Source: Aquatica leii
Taxonomy: Eukaryota > Arthropoda > Insecta > Coleoptera > Lampyridae
Direction: 5' to 3'
Length of the DNA: 64,000 bases
Assembly: GCA_035610365.1 (NCBI GenBank)
Contig: CM069437.1
Coordinates: 32,259,507-32,323,506 of the forward strand
Part shown: positions 1 through 11,649 of the stretch, piece by piece
Position numbering within the stretch: position 1 is the first letter of the stretch
How the letters are laid out: each line of letters begins with the position of its first letter
Program-made: the position numbers and the translations under genes
Notes under the pieces: generated by a model
Databases searched by the model: none
The model's input: only the letters and a program-made list of their open reading frames with translations
Told to the model about the DNA's origin: nothing

Positions 1-616
1 TGATAAAGGGATTGCTTTTTCAATGAAGTAATCCTTCAAAAAATACAATATTGATTCACCTTTAGTGTCGGTTGTCAAAGTTCTTGCGAAGAGCAGTTCT
101 TCGTAGATTTCTTGATTCATAATAAAACAAACATATGCCAATAATAATGCTGCATTACCAGGCAAAGTTGACTCGTCCAGTTGTGTTAGAGAAATGGGTC
201 GTTTGCAAATAATTACACAAGAAGCTTTCAATATCAGAACTCATTTTATCAATACGTCTTTCAACAGTAGTGTTGCTTAAGGGAATTCTTTTAATGATAT
301 CAGATGCAGGTTTGTGTAAAGCAGTTTTTAAAACCTCTTTAACGGCTGTCAAAATTATTAACTTCTCTCCGATAGTATGCGGTCTTCTGAATTTTGTTAT
401 AAGTAGCAAGATATTGTAAGACGCCCGCAAACCATCATCGTTTCTTTGTGACGTCGAAGTGGACATTCTGTCCAGCGTTTGTCTTTTCTGAAGTTTATCT
501 TTGAGTGTTTGAAAGTATTTCAAATCTTTATCTGTTTTATCAGGGTGACATCTTCTCAGACGATCCTGCAGCTTAGATGGTTTTATAGCGTCATTGTTCA
601 AAACTTTGTTGCATAA

Positions 617-1341
617 AGTCCCATTTACAACCACTTTACTCTCGGCACAATTTGAAATCAAAGTGTAAATTTCGTGCTAAGCATACGGCGATTCAGAAAC
701 CCATTCACAACAAAAATTCGCTCTTGGCTTAAGCGGACTTCAACTTTCACTTCAGCGTGGGACTCTGCAAATCTCAAATTTTCACTTCAAGTCTAGTTGA
801 ATTGAAAGTTTCGCATGCGCAGTTCGACGATAAACAAGGCGTAAATTTTGTTTATACTTAACCGTGTTCTGTTACTTAACCTATAAATTTTTTATTTACG
901 AAATTTATTTTATTGTGTTTTTACCTTTTATCATAACTTTTTTAATGATGGATGACAATGACAAAAAGAAGATAGCATTATTAGCTACTCTAGCTTGTTC
1001 ACTAGCGTATAAGAGACAACACATTGTTGGAAAAGTAAAACAACGCAAACAAAGAAGATATTAGGTACACCCAAATCTGCAGAAGCGGCAGTCCCAGGGA
1101 CAATTTTCCAACTCTTATCTATGAATGAAACATCAAAACCTAACCAAAGAATTAACCAAAAAATATTCTTTGACAGTTGAAAATACAGTAATACACTATT
1201 GTCTTAGCAGATGGCGTCATTCACAAATTCAGTGTCTAAGTTAAAGTTTGTGTGATTGTAAATTGCATAAAATTTTATCTTGGCACAATTCATACTTTGA
1301 CTTAAAAGTGTGCCGAGAATAAAGTGGTTGTAAATGGGCTT
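617..1341 (+). mobile_element. PIF/Harbinger deletion derivative with 60-bp TIRs
   Basis: A 725-bp element inserted in the hAT coding region. The ends are imperfect inverted repeats of about 60 bp sharing CCCATTTACAACCACTTTA. It is flanked by TAA at 614-616 and 1342-1344, the 3-bp TTA/TAA target duplication of PIF/Harbinger elements. Removing it with one TAA copy restores the hAT reading through the zinc finger, which fixes both boundaries. It keeps its leader and the first codons of a transposase but no catalytic domain, so it could only be mobilised in trans. Confidence 0.88.
945..1064 (+). pseudogene. N-terminal stub of a Harbinger transposase
   Basis: A short reading frame starting MMDDNDKKKIALLATLACSL resembles the start of insect PIF/Harbinger transposases, which often open with an acidic Met-Asp stretch followed by a hydrophobic helix and a basic patch. 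The frame ends after a basic tail (KVKQRKQRRY). The DDE nuclease domain is absent, consistent with an internal deletion of the parent element. The call rests mostly on the surrounding TIR and TSD evidence. Confidence 0.5.
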
Positions 1342-1820
1342 TAAAAGGCACATAGGCAATTGTTTGTCCGACAATGATGGAATGAAGCCAAGTTTCAAAC
1401 AATCAACACTGTACTGTCTACACTTCTTTTTAGATTCGGACATGGCATCAGTCATCTGTGGGCAAAATTAATCTATTTAAATACGACATAACGTCCAGCA
1501 GCTGTATATTAAAAAATCAAAGTCAAATTTAAATTGTATGGTCTTAGATTTTCTGGCAGGCGTAAGCGTACAGCCATTATAAATGAATGTGAGAAGGGGA
1601 ATGTTATAAATGTTACTTAAGGTTTTGATATGATGGAACTTTAATGAAATTTGAAAGTAACATAACAACAAATGTTAAAATAAAATATTATACAACGAAT
1701 AATAATAACAAATTGTTATGCAATTTATCTCTACGTACATTCGACTATCATGTGTAAAAATTCACTGGTTCCACTTTAGCGATAATACAAAATTTCAATT
1801 TTAATATAGAGAAGTATGTA

Positions 1821-2340
1821 TAGTGCAATATCCATAATCCGAAATTCCGTAATCCGAACATTCCAGTAATCCGAACTGGCCCACAGTGTAACGACCAATG
1901 AACAAAAGTACAACTTTTTTTGTGAAATTATTTGGTAAGATATATGTATTTATAAAATAATCAATGCCTAGCAAGGGCGTAAATAAGTAAATATTGACAC
2001 ACATACATATTTATTTATGTGACCCGCCAAAATATGTAGTTTAATTCCAAAATAACTATTTTTTAATATGTTTCCTATATGTAAAGATTTAAATTCTATG
2101 AAAAAAAAAACAAACAAATGAGAGTGTGTATTGGAAATTCTTCAAAAAACACGCAGCTGTACAGTTGTGGATTTCTTATTTTCTTAATTTATCTTTCAAA
2201 GTAGTAACATATTGTATGTTAATAATAAAATACATACGTAATATGTATGTACAGTTGTCTTTTTTTAGATTTTTTTGAAAACATTCCATAATCCGAACAT
2301 CTCCTTGCAGCAATTAGTTCGGATTACGGAGATTGCACTG
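1821..2340. mobile_element. pogo/Tigger-like MITE (520 bp)
   Basis: Terminal inverted repeats of about 23 bp: TAGTGCAATATCCATAATCC at the left and, on the minus strand at the right, CAGTGCAATCTCCGTAATCC. TA dinucleotides flank it at 1819-1820 and 2341-2342, the target duplication of Tc1/mariner-superfamily elements. Copies of the core ATCCGAA recur just inside both ends. No transposase is encoded. The TIR resembles pogo/Tigger-type ends. It lies in the leader of the hAT element and so inserted after it. Confidence 0.8.
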
Positions 2341-2981
2341 TAATTATAATAACGATTACTAAAGCTTTGAAAAAGAAACTATTGAGGAGTACTCGTGTAA
2401 TTTTGCATGATTTGAATATTAGACTACTAATAACTGAAGTCATGATTGACGTAATTTATTTATCTTTGCTAACTACGAGTACAAAACTAAAATTTCATAA
2501 AAAATAATGTAGCTACTTTTCTTCGCCACTCTCAAACAAAATAATTTTTTTTAATATTTTTTTAGCACTTTCCTTTTCAAGATTCAGGAAACGAGTAAAC
2601 GTATTTGTCTCATATTCGTATTTACAGAGTGACGAATTGAACAAGTCAGTACAAGTTCGCGAAGCTCTGAGACTGCGCGTATGCTTGTGTTCAAAATGTA
2701 TTGCGACCACAAAGCGAATGCCTACATCTTACAACTTACAGAATTTTATAGAAATATATAATACATTTTTTACTTCATAGGGACTTTTATAAATAAAGTA
2801 TATGTCTTTATATTATAAGATAGTATAATGTAAGTAAATAGGTACTATCAGTGTATGTTGAGATCCACTATTGTGGACCCCTGTTTTCATTTCATGGACC
2901 CCCAAGTTTTTGCTGACGTAGACCCCTTGCAGGTTGTCATACACCCCTGGGGGTCGATATAGACCACTTTGGGAATCACTG

Positions 2982-2989
2982 GTCTAGTA
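2982..2989. repeat. hAT target-site duplication, right copy
   Basis: Eight bases GTCTAGTA directly outside the hAT terminus. The central TA fits the nnnTAnnn preference of the Buster subgroup. The other copy would lie left of the window, so the duplication itself is not proven. Confidence 0.5.
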
Positions 2990-4126
2990 GAATAGATGCA
3001 ATAACTTCTTTAAGGTCTCAACTTGGAGAGGTTTATTATGCTGTTTGAAATAAGCGAAGGAAACTTTGAAAATAACGGCATCGTTTGCCAAAAAATTGCA
3101 AAATTTTGAGTTCATTTGCATTCTTATATTGTTCCCGTTCCCGTTTATCACACGCTCTGGGTAAAAAAAAGTTAGTAACGTCACTTGGGGAAATAATTAA
3201 TAAAAAGTTCCAAGAAATATGGTTTTTTTGGTCGTTACGTTTGAGTGAACTAAAGCAGCCGTATTGTATGGTTTTTGAAAACATTGAAAATTCACTGGAG
3301 AGCTTCCACCTGCAATTTGTTGTCAGTTCCGTTTCGTGATCCTTTATGAAGTGACTGAATTGTGAGTTGTCTTATAACTATTATTTGAAGTTTAAAACAT
3401 TCATCTTAAACCAATTAATGCTTTATTGGTTTCGCGTGCTACAAGCATATTAATTTTGCAAGTGTCGTAACGAAGATAACTATAAATTGGATCAGAAGCA
3501 TTAATTTTTTTGTTGTGTTGCGCTTACCTATTTTACCTTAGATGTCGTTTAGTAAAGATTATTAAACCATTTACCGTTTAAAAAAATCTGTCTGTCTGAA
3601 CTTTGCTAAATTTTATCAAAACGGTTTGGTTGGGATTTTTAAATTCCATTGACTATCTAATATATATTTTGCTTAGTTAGTAAACAAAATTATTTTGGTA
3701 TTTACATTAAAAGATATCAACACTAGTTATTAGTTTTATTGTAGTGGCCATGTAAAGGATCCTGAAGCCAATTTAAGTTAGACATTTTATTAAATTTTGG
3801 GTCTTCAACCTTTTTTTTTCATTGTGTTTAGTTTTAAGTGTTTAGATTTAAGTGCTTTGGTTTAATATTTACATTTACAATTGTTGAGTATCATAATTAT
3901 TATTCTCTTTCTGTGTTACTTTGTTTTTTTAAAGGTTTTGTGAATTTCTTCCTTACAATAAATTCGCTGGGGCCCATCTATGTTTTTTTGATTTTCGTTG
4001 ATTTTATTTTTTTCGCCAGACAAGCAACAAAACATAAACAACCCTAAAAAGGTTCCCACTTCCCTTTAGTAGTCTCAACACCAAAATCTGAGCTTAGCCT
4101 GGTTAAGAATAAGGTACGTTACAATA
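2990..4126. other. No recognisable gene
   Basis: AT-rich DNA with short overlapping frames on both strands around 2984-3340 and a hydrophobic frame at 3838-4047. None shows a family motif. It may include the upstream part of the hAT relic that follows, but I see nothing that proves it. Confidence 0.4.
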
Positions 4127-4952
4127 TTGTGGTATAATATTTTAAGTAAAGTTAACATTATTAGTAAAATTATTCAAAAACTGAACTTTGATGTTGCTCA
4201 GTTTTGTAATAATTTAAATAATTTAAATAATTTTTTCATAGCTTATAGCTCCGATAAAGGTTTGAATGATATATTGATTGATGTTAAAGAAACAGGATCA
4301 AATTCAAAAAACAAAGATCTCTAAGACCGCGAAAAATAAAAAAAACATTTTGATTATGAGTGTGACCATGAACCGATCCACCACGAAACTTTAAAGTTCA
4401 AAGTTGATTGTTTTTTTAATGCTTTAGATGTAATCATAACATCAGTGGATAAAAGATTCCAATTACTTTCTTCTTACTATAATCATTTCTGGTTTTTATG
4501 GAATATTGATAAATTTAAAGTTATTCTGTAAACAAACAATTAGAATTATTATCAAAAAAAAAAAAAAAAAAAAATTAGAAAAGTTGAAAATTTATTAAAC
4601 GACGAAACTCGCAATTACCGAGACATAACTGCTGTGGAACTTGATAAAGAATTGCAATATTTACAAAATTTTGATGAAAAAGTTATTACGTCTCCAGAAA
4701 AAACTTTAAACTATACAACAATTAACAACTTTTAAATTCTTTTCCTAATAGGAGCATAATACTTCGTATTTTATTAACAATAAAGTTTTTTCAAAACTCG
4801 AAATTATAAAAAACTGTTTTAGATCGACCATTGAGCAAAACCGACTAAGTACGCTTGCTATCATATCAATAGAAACCAACCAGCTAAAAGAATTAGACAC
4901 CGAAGATTTAATTAAACAATTTGCAAAAATAAAGCACGGAAAGCTCAATTAA
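4127..4952 (+). pseudogene. ZMYM1-like hAT transposase, C-terminal fragment
   Basis: Three collinear blocks belong to the TTF-type/ZMYM1-like hAT group. The first (4127-4324) contains SKVNIISKIIQKLNFDVAQ. The second (about 4352-4530), after a frameshift, contains FDYECDHEPIHHETLKFKVD. The third (about 4780-4952) is the hATC dimerisation domain, with SKLEIIKNCFRSTIEQNRLS and LAIISIETNQLKELDTEDLI, ending at TAA 4950-4952. A 21-base A run (4554-4574) and a small deletion before the hATC domain interrupt it. The catalytic core and N-terminal zinc finger are missing. Not functional. Confidence 0.85.
4554..4574 (+). repeat. A(21) homopolymer
   Basis: An uninterrupted run of 21 A inside the hAT relic. 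It breaks the reading frame and may be a slippage expansion or the tail of a short retroposed insert; no flanking duplication is evident. Confidence 0.8.
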
Positions 4953-5360
4953 CTTAGCTAAAATATTAATAACAATATCTAATACCTTAACCTTTAAAAG
5001 GTGACATGTTGCATTATTAAAATAATATATTGTTTTGTTTTTATTTGTCGATCAGTCTGTCCTGTGATATATAAATGAGTATTTTTAATGTTTCAAATAT
5101 TTTTTATTTCTTGTGCTTTTGTATCATATATTACATTTAAAACTAAAATACAAAAATTTTGAGTTGTAATACTGTTAGAATATTTTTCTATTTTCTATAA
5201 GTTTATAATTATGTTATGTACCTCAATGAAAAAATATTTGTATGGCTTATGGCTTGAAAATTCTTTTTAAAATTATTTATCAATAGTAGATAATAATACC
5301 TAACTTAACCCGTATCTGTACTCACATATAAACTTAATACAAATTCTTCTTAATACTGTT
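4953..5360. other. No recognisable gene
   Basis: AT-rich DNA between the hAT relic and a minus-strand gypsy relic. It could hold the hAT 3' terminus or the gypsy 3' end, but no terminal repeat was identified. Confidence 0.4.
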
Positions 5361-6640
5361 CTATCCCAGAAAAGGAAGCTTGACCGATAGAAAGAGTCGT
5401 GGCAATAACGGCAGCAGTCTGGACAAAAGTTTACTTAAATACGCGACTTTTTCTTGTCCATCTTGCACCTGTGAAAGTACTGCACTTATGGCCAGATTAC
5501 TTGCATCGATATCGAAGACAAATTTTCCATTTTCTCTTGGATAACTTAAAAGCATCGATGTGACTTGTGCCTGTTTCAGTTGATGGAAAACGTTTACACG
5601 GTTTTTATTCCATCTAAATTCAGCTCTTTCTTCGGCCAGTTTTATCAACAGTTTGGCAGTATTGGCAAATCCGGATACAAATCGTCTATAGTAGGTGCAC
5701 AACCCAAAGAAATTGAGAGCTTGATGCTTGTAGATTGGTCTTGGCTATGCTTGCACTACTCGAAGTTTGTTTGGGTCAGCTTGGACTCCAACTCTAGATA
5801 CAATGTGGCCAAGATATTGCACTTCCTTCTTAAATTTGCGACACTTCTTTGGGCTCAGTTTTAGATTTGCCCCACGTAGTTGTTGGAACACTTTCTTTAA
5901 GTTGTTTAAATGTTCTTCAACCGATTTTCCAACTATAATCACGTCACTTAAATAAAGCAAGGACGTTTTCCAAGACAGTCCGTGTAAGATAGTCTCCATC
6001 ATACGCTTGAACGTCGCAGGAGCGTTACACAGGGTCAAGGGCATCACAATAAACTACCACAAACCAGTTCAAATCGTAAAAGCTGCGTTTACAAGAACCT
6101 TAGCTTTGAATTCTACCTGCCAGTAACGACAAATGAAAAGGAATTTCTTTACCGTCAATCTTCAGGACATCGTTTTTTCATATCCAAATGGAAGTTATAC
6201 TTCTTTATAACGTCGATTGCTAGCATAACTTCTTTCTCTACCAGTACTTGATGGTCGAGTATTCTATTTCCCAAAGTAATGGTCACGTTTACTTGTCCGT
6301 AAGTAGGTACTGGTGATGTCCTCTCATTTTCCAATCATTTATCAGGACGAATAGTGCCCTTTGTCGCTCCCATGTCAACCAGAAACTAAACACTTGGTCC
6401 ATTGATCTTGCCATCGAGATAAATGGTGTGCAATTGGCCCATAGACGACATTATTTAAATAGTGATCTCCGGTAGATGATTAGATGAGATTAACTTTTGT
6501 TGTTGTTGTCGTACATGACTTATTCCACCGCAGCTCAAAGTCGTCATTCCTCTTTTGGCATTATTTTCTCGATGCTTTCTAATGTCTTCGCGGGTACTTC
6601 CGTAGCACAGTTTATATTTTTCTCTATTTTGTATATACAT
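5361..6640 (-). pseudogene. Ty3/gypsy gag end, protease, RT and RNase H, decayed
   Basis: Read on the minus strand. A gag tail (6640-6455) with repeated glutamines precedes a protease domain (about 6435-6200) in which the catalytic Asp-Thr-Gly has become Asp-Met-Gly (FLVDMGATKG). A deletion removes the start of RT. The RT palm follows (6047-5745) with LTLCNAPATFKRMMETIL and a damaged active site (LYLSDV where YLDD is usual) and LSPKKCRKFKKEVQYLGHIV. The thumb and RNase H (5702-5361) contain YYRRFVSGFA and FVFDIDASNLAISAVLSQ. Integrase and LTRs are not seen. The active-site changes and frame breaks make it inactive. Confidence 0.88.
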
Positions 6641-7953
6641 TGTTTTTTTCAGGTCGATTTTTCGTCAGTTTTTGTAAAAACGATCTTTTGCATGACCTGT
6701 AGAATCAAAGTTTTATTCCGCATATATATTTTTTTACGTGAATTAGTTTTCGCTCAGTCAGCAACAAGTTCCGTCTGGAGTCCGGAAATTCGTTCCCAGG
6801 TCTATAAAACCTGATTAATTTTCCGGTGGACAGACTAGTTTATTCGCACAATGAGTGTCATGTAGAGTTTCAACAAATTTAAAACATATAAATCGAGTTT
6901 ATTATTTAGAAATTAAAAATCGAATTGATCTACATACGTTGACTCAGATTTCGCATATACATACAGTGGTGTTAAAAAGTCATGCATCACCCAAATCTAT
7001 AGTGACTTTTTGCATATTGTTCAAATTTTTGTATCTTTGGTTGTATCAATTTTGAAAACTAGAATATATCACACATCTTTTTTTCACTCTACACTGAACA
7101 GATTGTACAGATTCTATCCGTCGCCGAAAAAATCCAAATATTTTAGTATTAAATAAAACGTTAAAACAAACGTAATGTACTTTTTGTAAATTTGCTTCGT
7201 GACAACAGTCAAAACAAGGTTAAATTATTTTTTACAAGATAAAAATTATTGATTGTCATTTACTGGTTTGGAAAACACAAGCGCCATTAGAGTTTTTAAG
7301 TAATTGATTAATGGAAGAGATAAAACTCACACTCGTTAAAAACAATTCAAAAAAAAAACAATAAACATTTTCTTATTAAAACTTAAATTCGTATTACCTA
7401 ATAATGCAATCATTAAAAGCAATTACGAAAAATGGTTTAGGTATGATAAAAAAAAATTATCTTGAATGTGGTACTTATTTTCAGCAAGTCACGAATGTAT
7501 GTATTGATTTTTATCTGGGTTTTGAAATTAAGTTTTTTAATGGTACTAGAGTGCGAAAATGATGTAGTACTTTCTAATTAAAGGTAATTACTTCTGATAG
7601 ATAAGTTTGTGTATTATCGGTTTAATCACAAAGGTTAATAAACATGAGTACGTGATCAAACAGAAACTGTATTGATTATAACACTATAAAAATACAATTT
7701 ATTTGGTGAGCATTATAATTCGTTTTTAATATTTGAAGACATTTAAAACGAAGCGGACTGGCAGTTTTCTTCTTAAAAATTTTTTTTCTACGTTCGTACT
7801 TTTTTTCCAGCTTTAAGGAGTTTCTTGTGATTTTGATATCTCTTTGGTGGTTTGCATAGAGTGTAGTTTACAACTTTTGTAATTTTCTTGTGTTACATTT
7901 TTTAGGCATTCAACGATTTCTATAGGCGTATTAATTACTTTGCTACATTAAAG
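6641..7953. other. No recognisable gene; one possible mariner-type end
   Basis: AT-rich DNA. CAGTGGTGTTAAAAAGTCAT at 6965 looks like a Tc1/mariner-type terminus, but no inverted partner was found. The part next to the gypsy relic (6641-6850) may be its leader or LTR. Confidence 0.3.
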
Positions 7954-10600
7954 TGTTCCTCCATACTTCGTCACTGGAAATTAGTATGTATATATTTTGT
8001 TTTTGAATATTACAATATATGCACAATGTATTCCAAACAACTAACAAATTCGTTGACTGATTTTTATTAAACATGCTACCACAGTACCTAGTTCTTACTA
8101 CACCACAACAATTTGGCAGGACTTTGTTCGAACGTTACACCACGTTTTTTGTGAACACGAATTACGCAAGATATCCTTTTTGTTAGTTTTACCATTATAT
8201 ATACAATGGTTTTACAACAGCACAAACTTGGCATAAGTATGTATCTATTATGCTGATATTATTTTCAAAATCATTTTAAAAATGGACCGACCGCAATTTT
8301 AACAATTTTTAAATACTCTTCAAAATGCTTTTCAAACGCAACAGCAAAGTTAAACTAAATGGAAAATCTCAGTGCTTTGAAGTAGGCAGTGGTGCAAAAT
8401 TTTTGTTGCTAGCTGAAAATGACTAAAACTGTCTTAATTTAAATGTACCAGTAGAAAAGTCAACTATTGCTCTTCGATCCTAAATGTTTCATACGGAGGA
8501 AAAGAAATAGTAAGAAAATTACACATTGTATCAACAGGACATGATGCACTCATTGGCCGTTAACGGATCAGAGAGCTTGGAACTAAACTTCAACACATCG
8601 ATGCAAGTATGGCGAAACCACTTAAAATGTCTAAGATTCACACAGTAAAATCAAGTGAAGAGTTGTTCAACAAGTTTGCCTTAATTTTTCAAGATAAGGT
8701 TGCACTTGTTCTAAGTTTTAAAGTTACGCTTCAACTTCGCGAAGGAGCTAAACCTGTGTTTAACAAAGAACGTAAGGTTCCCTACGCACTTAAAAGTAGA
8801 CAAAGAATCCAATTCCTTAGAAGCATATGGAATCATGACTCCAATTGCTACTAGTAATTGGGTGTTACCACTAGTAGTAATTCCAAAAGCAGATGGAGCA
8901 GTACGACTCTGTGTCGATTAGATATAAGGCACATTGAAGATGTACTTAACAGCCTCCACGACTCCCGATGTTTTCGTAAACTCGACTTGTATAAAGCTTA
9001 CCTACACATATAGATCGATGAAGAAAGCATTTAAACAATCCGCTCCTATTGAACTCAACCGAATAATTTCGCAAATCTTGAAGGGTCTTCAAAAAACAGA
9101 CTCCTACTTTGATGACATAACACGCATCAACACTAGAAGACTGCATACAAAATTTTCAATCATGTTTACAAGGACTTTCCGATTATGATCCTCGTGTCAG
9201 TAAAAATAAGTACTCGTATTGCGAAAGAAAAATAGAACACCTAGAATATGTAATAGAACACAATAAAACAAGCAAGTCTCTTAGAAAAGAGATGCCACGC
9301 CCATCAAATGTGGACAAAGTAAGAAGATTTCTTGGACTAGCTACGTATTACGCAAAATTTTTCAACCATTCCAACTGCAAATTGTGAAACAGCATTTCTA
9401 AAACTAAAGACTGAACTTTGCAGCAATAGAATCATTGTCCCGTTTGATCCCAATTGACCATTGATCTTAACCACCGACGCAAGTCTTACAAACATTACAG
9501 CAATTTTTAGTCATGCCGTCGTGGGAGAGGAAAAACCAATAGCGTACGCGTTACGGTCACTTACCGAATATGAAAGGAATTACAACGAACTGGACCGGGA
9601 GGCTCTTGCAATCGTTTTTGGAATAAATTATTTTTACAATTATTTATATTCAAAACATTTCCTCCTAGTTACAGAGAATCAACCAATATCTCGGATTTTT
9701 CATCACCATAAGGCGCTTCCAAAGATGATATCAGCTCGACTACTTAGTTGCGCTTCATTTATTTCTGGATTTAATTACTCTGAATGGGAAAAAAATCAAA
9801 ACGTTGGCTGTTTTTCACAAGCTTCAGGTCAGCAAACTAAAATGTCAGTGGATGAATTAATTAGACAGGAAGTAAGTCATATATGTGTTCAAGCAATATT
9901 TCAAATTTCAAGTGATAAAGTAACAGCTATAACTAAAAAGGATCCAGAATTTGGTAAAATACTCAGAATCTAAAGCACAGGTTTGAAGCAGCATAAAATA
10001 AAATATTTCTATAGAAAATAAAAAGCATCAAATATTCTTTTAGATATAAAACCACACCTTTGGGTTGTGGTAAATCACCAGCAACCAAAAGCCTTACAAG
10101 TATTCTCTAACCCGGTACGTTCTCTACAAGTGGAGGAGAGGGTTTAGATCCGACTTGATAACAAAAGTGCTTAAAAATTTGGAGAAGTACAAAAAATACT
10201 GGAAAAATTACACTATCAAATATTATTGAAGATGGGAAGAACAGTAAAACGGCACATAAACCAAATACAATCAAGACTGGTTCAAACCAAGAAAACTGTC
10301 ACATTTAGACCGAACAAAAGTTTTAATATTTCAAGGTTCCAACAACGCCGACAGTTTTACTCAATTCAAGAAGGTGCACCTGAGTTTCCAGTCCCTCCAG
10401 TAAGAGTCCAGCGCCTCCAGAGGGAAAGGCGTTTACCGGTTATTTTTCAATATTTTTCTTTTAAATTTGAAATAATGAAACATTCCAATAAGTGAGGGAA
10501 AATATAGTGTTCCTCCATACTTAATCGCTAAAAATTAATATGTATTTGTTATTCAAATATGATTTTTGTCCATTATAATACAACGTGTATCTGATTAACA
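7954..10600 (+). mobile_element. Ty3/gypsy element with two LTRs, internally deleted
   Basis: Direct repeats beginning TGTTCCTCCATACTT occur at 7954 and 10508 and stay similar for about 60 bases, so they are the starts of the 5' and 3' LTRs. A purine-rich tract (GAGGGAAAATATAG, 10494-10507) lies directly before the second, as a polypurine tract should. The internal region of about 2.5 kb is short for a gypsy element because most of gag and the integrase core are gone. LTR ends are not resolved. Confidence 0.8.
8282..10495 (+). pseudogene. gag-pol remnant of the 7954 gypsy element
   Basis: A gag-like start (MDRPQF, then a stop) at 8282 is followed at once by a protease relic (EVGSGAKFLLLAEND, about 8388-8433) and its C-terminal part near 8490-8570. 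The RT N-terminus lies at 8609-8925 (LREGAKPVFNKERKVPYALK; LPLVVIPKADGAVRLCVD). RT core pieces follow at 8934-9188 in shifting frames, then the thumb near 9300 (RRFLGLATYYAKFF) and a well-kept RNase H at 9461-9820 (LTTDASLTNITAIFSH; YNELDREALAIVFGI). After a deletion of the integrase catalytic core, the integrase C-terminus resumes at about 10080-10495 (GRTVKRHINQIQSRL). It carries many frameshifts and stops. Confidence 0.85.
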
Positions 10601-10950
10601 GGTTGTTATTTTTGAAGGTGAATTAGAGCATAAATACAAGCAAAAAATGTCAAAATATAAGTTCCATCGAAACATTTAAAAAAATGTTTAGCAAATTAAA
10701 TCGTAAATTACGAACCTGTAGTCTCCTTAGATTGTTGGCAAATTTCTGCTCGGCGATTTGCTGACACCAAAAATAAAAATTAAAAAAAAATAAATAAAAT
10801 AAAAAAAATAATGTTATCGGATAACGCGTAGTTAAATTATTGTGTTATATGAAGTTGCTATTCTGCACATTCTTTTGAGGTACACTAGATAATAACTCCT
10901 CTACTGGATAAAACTCAAACGTCTAATCGTCGCCGAAATTTCTTCGTTAC
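10600..10950. other. No recognisable gene
   Basis: Low-complexity A-rich DNA, including an AAATAAATAAAAT-rich tract near 10775-10812. The remainder of the gypsy 3' LTR may extend into its start. Confidence 0.4.
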
Positions 10951-10959
10951 TTGCGTAAA

Positions 10960-11640
10960 TAATTGCAAAATTGCTGCTGCTGCAAAAAATCGATTTTCTA
11001 GCCCTTGTCTATTATTTACGAGAGTTTTGTATACTTCACATTTCACATAGCTCCAGAAAAACGTCTAAAATAGTTTAGTGCGGTTTCTCCCAAACTAAAA
11101 ACCCATAAAAATTATGAAGAAATCGCAAACGGGACGACTTACTTGCGGAGGAGCTCTATCGTGCATAAATCACATTGTCTTGGAACTTCAAGAAGTTACT
11201 CATCAAATTCTTGCGCAAAAGTTTCTTGTAAAAGTACAAGTCGCCTGTAAAATAAACGGTTTAATTAAACTATTTCTTAAAGTACTCCCCTAAACATTAA
11301 AAGAAAACCGCCACTGAAAGTTACTTTAATTTCATGAAGGTTTTCTTCATTCCAAACCTGCGTGTTGTGAAAATTCAGCACTCCATTTCGTGTAAAATAA
11401 CACTCACCTGAAAATAACATTTTGACACTAAAGTCAGGGTGAAAAACTTCTTGTTGCTGCAACCACCCACAAGACTCAAGTCGCGGATCAAAATCAACGT
11501 CGGATGACTGTTGACCTCGTTAAACATTGTAAGGCTACAAAGAATAAATCCTTAAAACACGATTTAGCGTCGTATGGAACACGTTAGCTGCGCGACTTAT
11601 ATCTCTAGTGCTACTTCGTGTCCAATCTTTTACAATTTAC
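10960..11640 (-). pseudogene. DUF4817/IS630-Tc1-type transposase fragment
   Basis: On the minus strand an HTH portion (about 11635-11560, STRDISRAANVFHTTLNRVL) leads into the DDE start at 11462-11277 with the motif VKMLFSGECYFTRNGVLNFH, where the family usually has Phe-Ser/Thr-Asp-Glu (here Gly replaces Asp), then VWNEENLHEIKV. The rest is scrambled by frameshifts down to about 10960. The family consists of insect transposases related to Tc1/mariner and IS630 that carry a DUF4817-like helix-turn-helix. A second, separate member lies at 26270-26973. Inactive. Confidence 0.7.
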
Positions 11641-11649
11641 AATATCTGC

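Larger units (their letters stand above)
1..1455 (-). pseudogene. ZBED5-like hAT transposase, N-terminal half, broken
   Basis: Reading starts at the ATG at 1455 and gives an N-terminus with the stretch ESKKKCRQYSVDCLKLGF. A Harbinger insertion follows (617-1341), then a BED-type zinc finger region (NKVLNNDAIKPSKL, about 570-615) and the hAT core down to base 1 with the motif LLFARTLTTDTKGESI (about 45-95). Near 175-185 the frame shifts by one base; beyond the shift the ZBED5-like reading continues. The family cuts and pastes DNA through an RNase H-fold catalytic core, most of which lies left of the window. With a frameshift and an insertion it cannot be functional. The family call is secure because the three stretches are collinear with ZBED5/FAM200-type proteins. 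Confidence 0.85.
1..2981 (-). mobile_element. hAT (Buster/ZBED5-like) DNA transposon, 5' part
   Basis: The terminal repeat on the minus strand starts at 2981 and reads CAGTGATTCCCAAAGTGG, a hAT-type end. It is followed by the G-rich subterminal DNA (2846-2960) common in this group. The flanking 8 bases at 2982-2989 (GTCTAGTA) fit the nnnTAnnn target-site pattern of Buster-type hATs; the partner copy is outside the window. The transposase runs leftwards from 1455 and continues past base 1. Two younger elements sit inside it, at 617-1341 and 1821-2340. Only the 5' half is visible, so full length cannot be judged. Confidence 0.8.

Noticed and set aside
3085..3339. 84-codon frame beside the hAT end
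   Set aside because: Competing frames on the other strand are equally open and none shows a motif.
6965..6990. Tc1/mariner terminal repeat
   Set aside because: CAGTGGTGTTAAAAAGTCAT looks like an element end, but no inverted partner, TA pair or transposase was found nearby.
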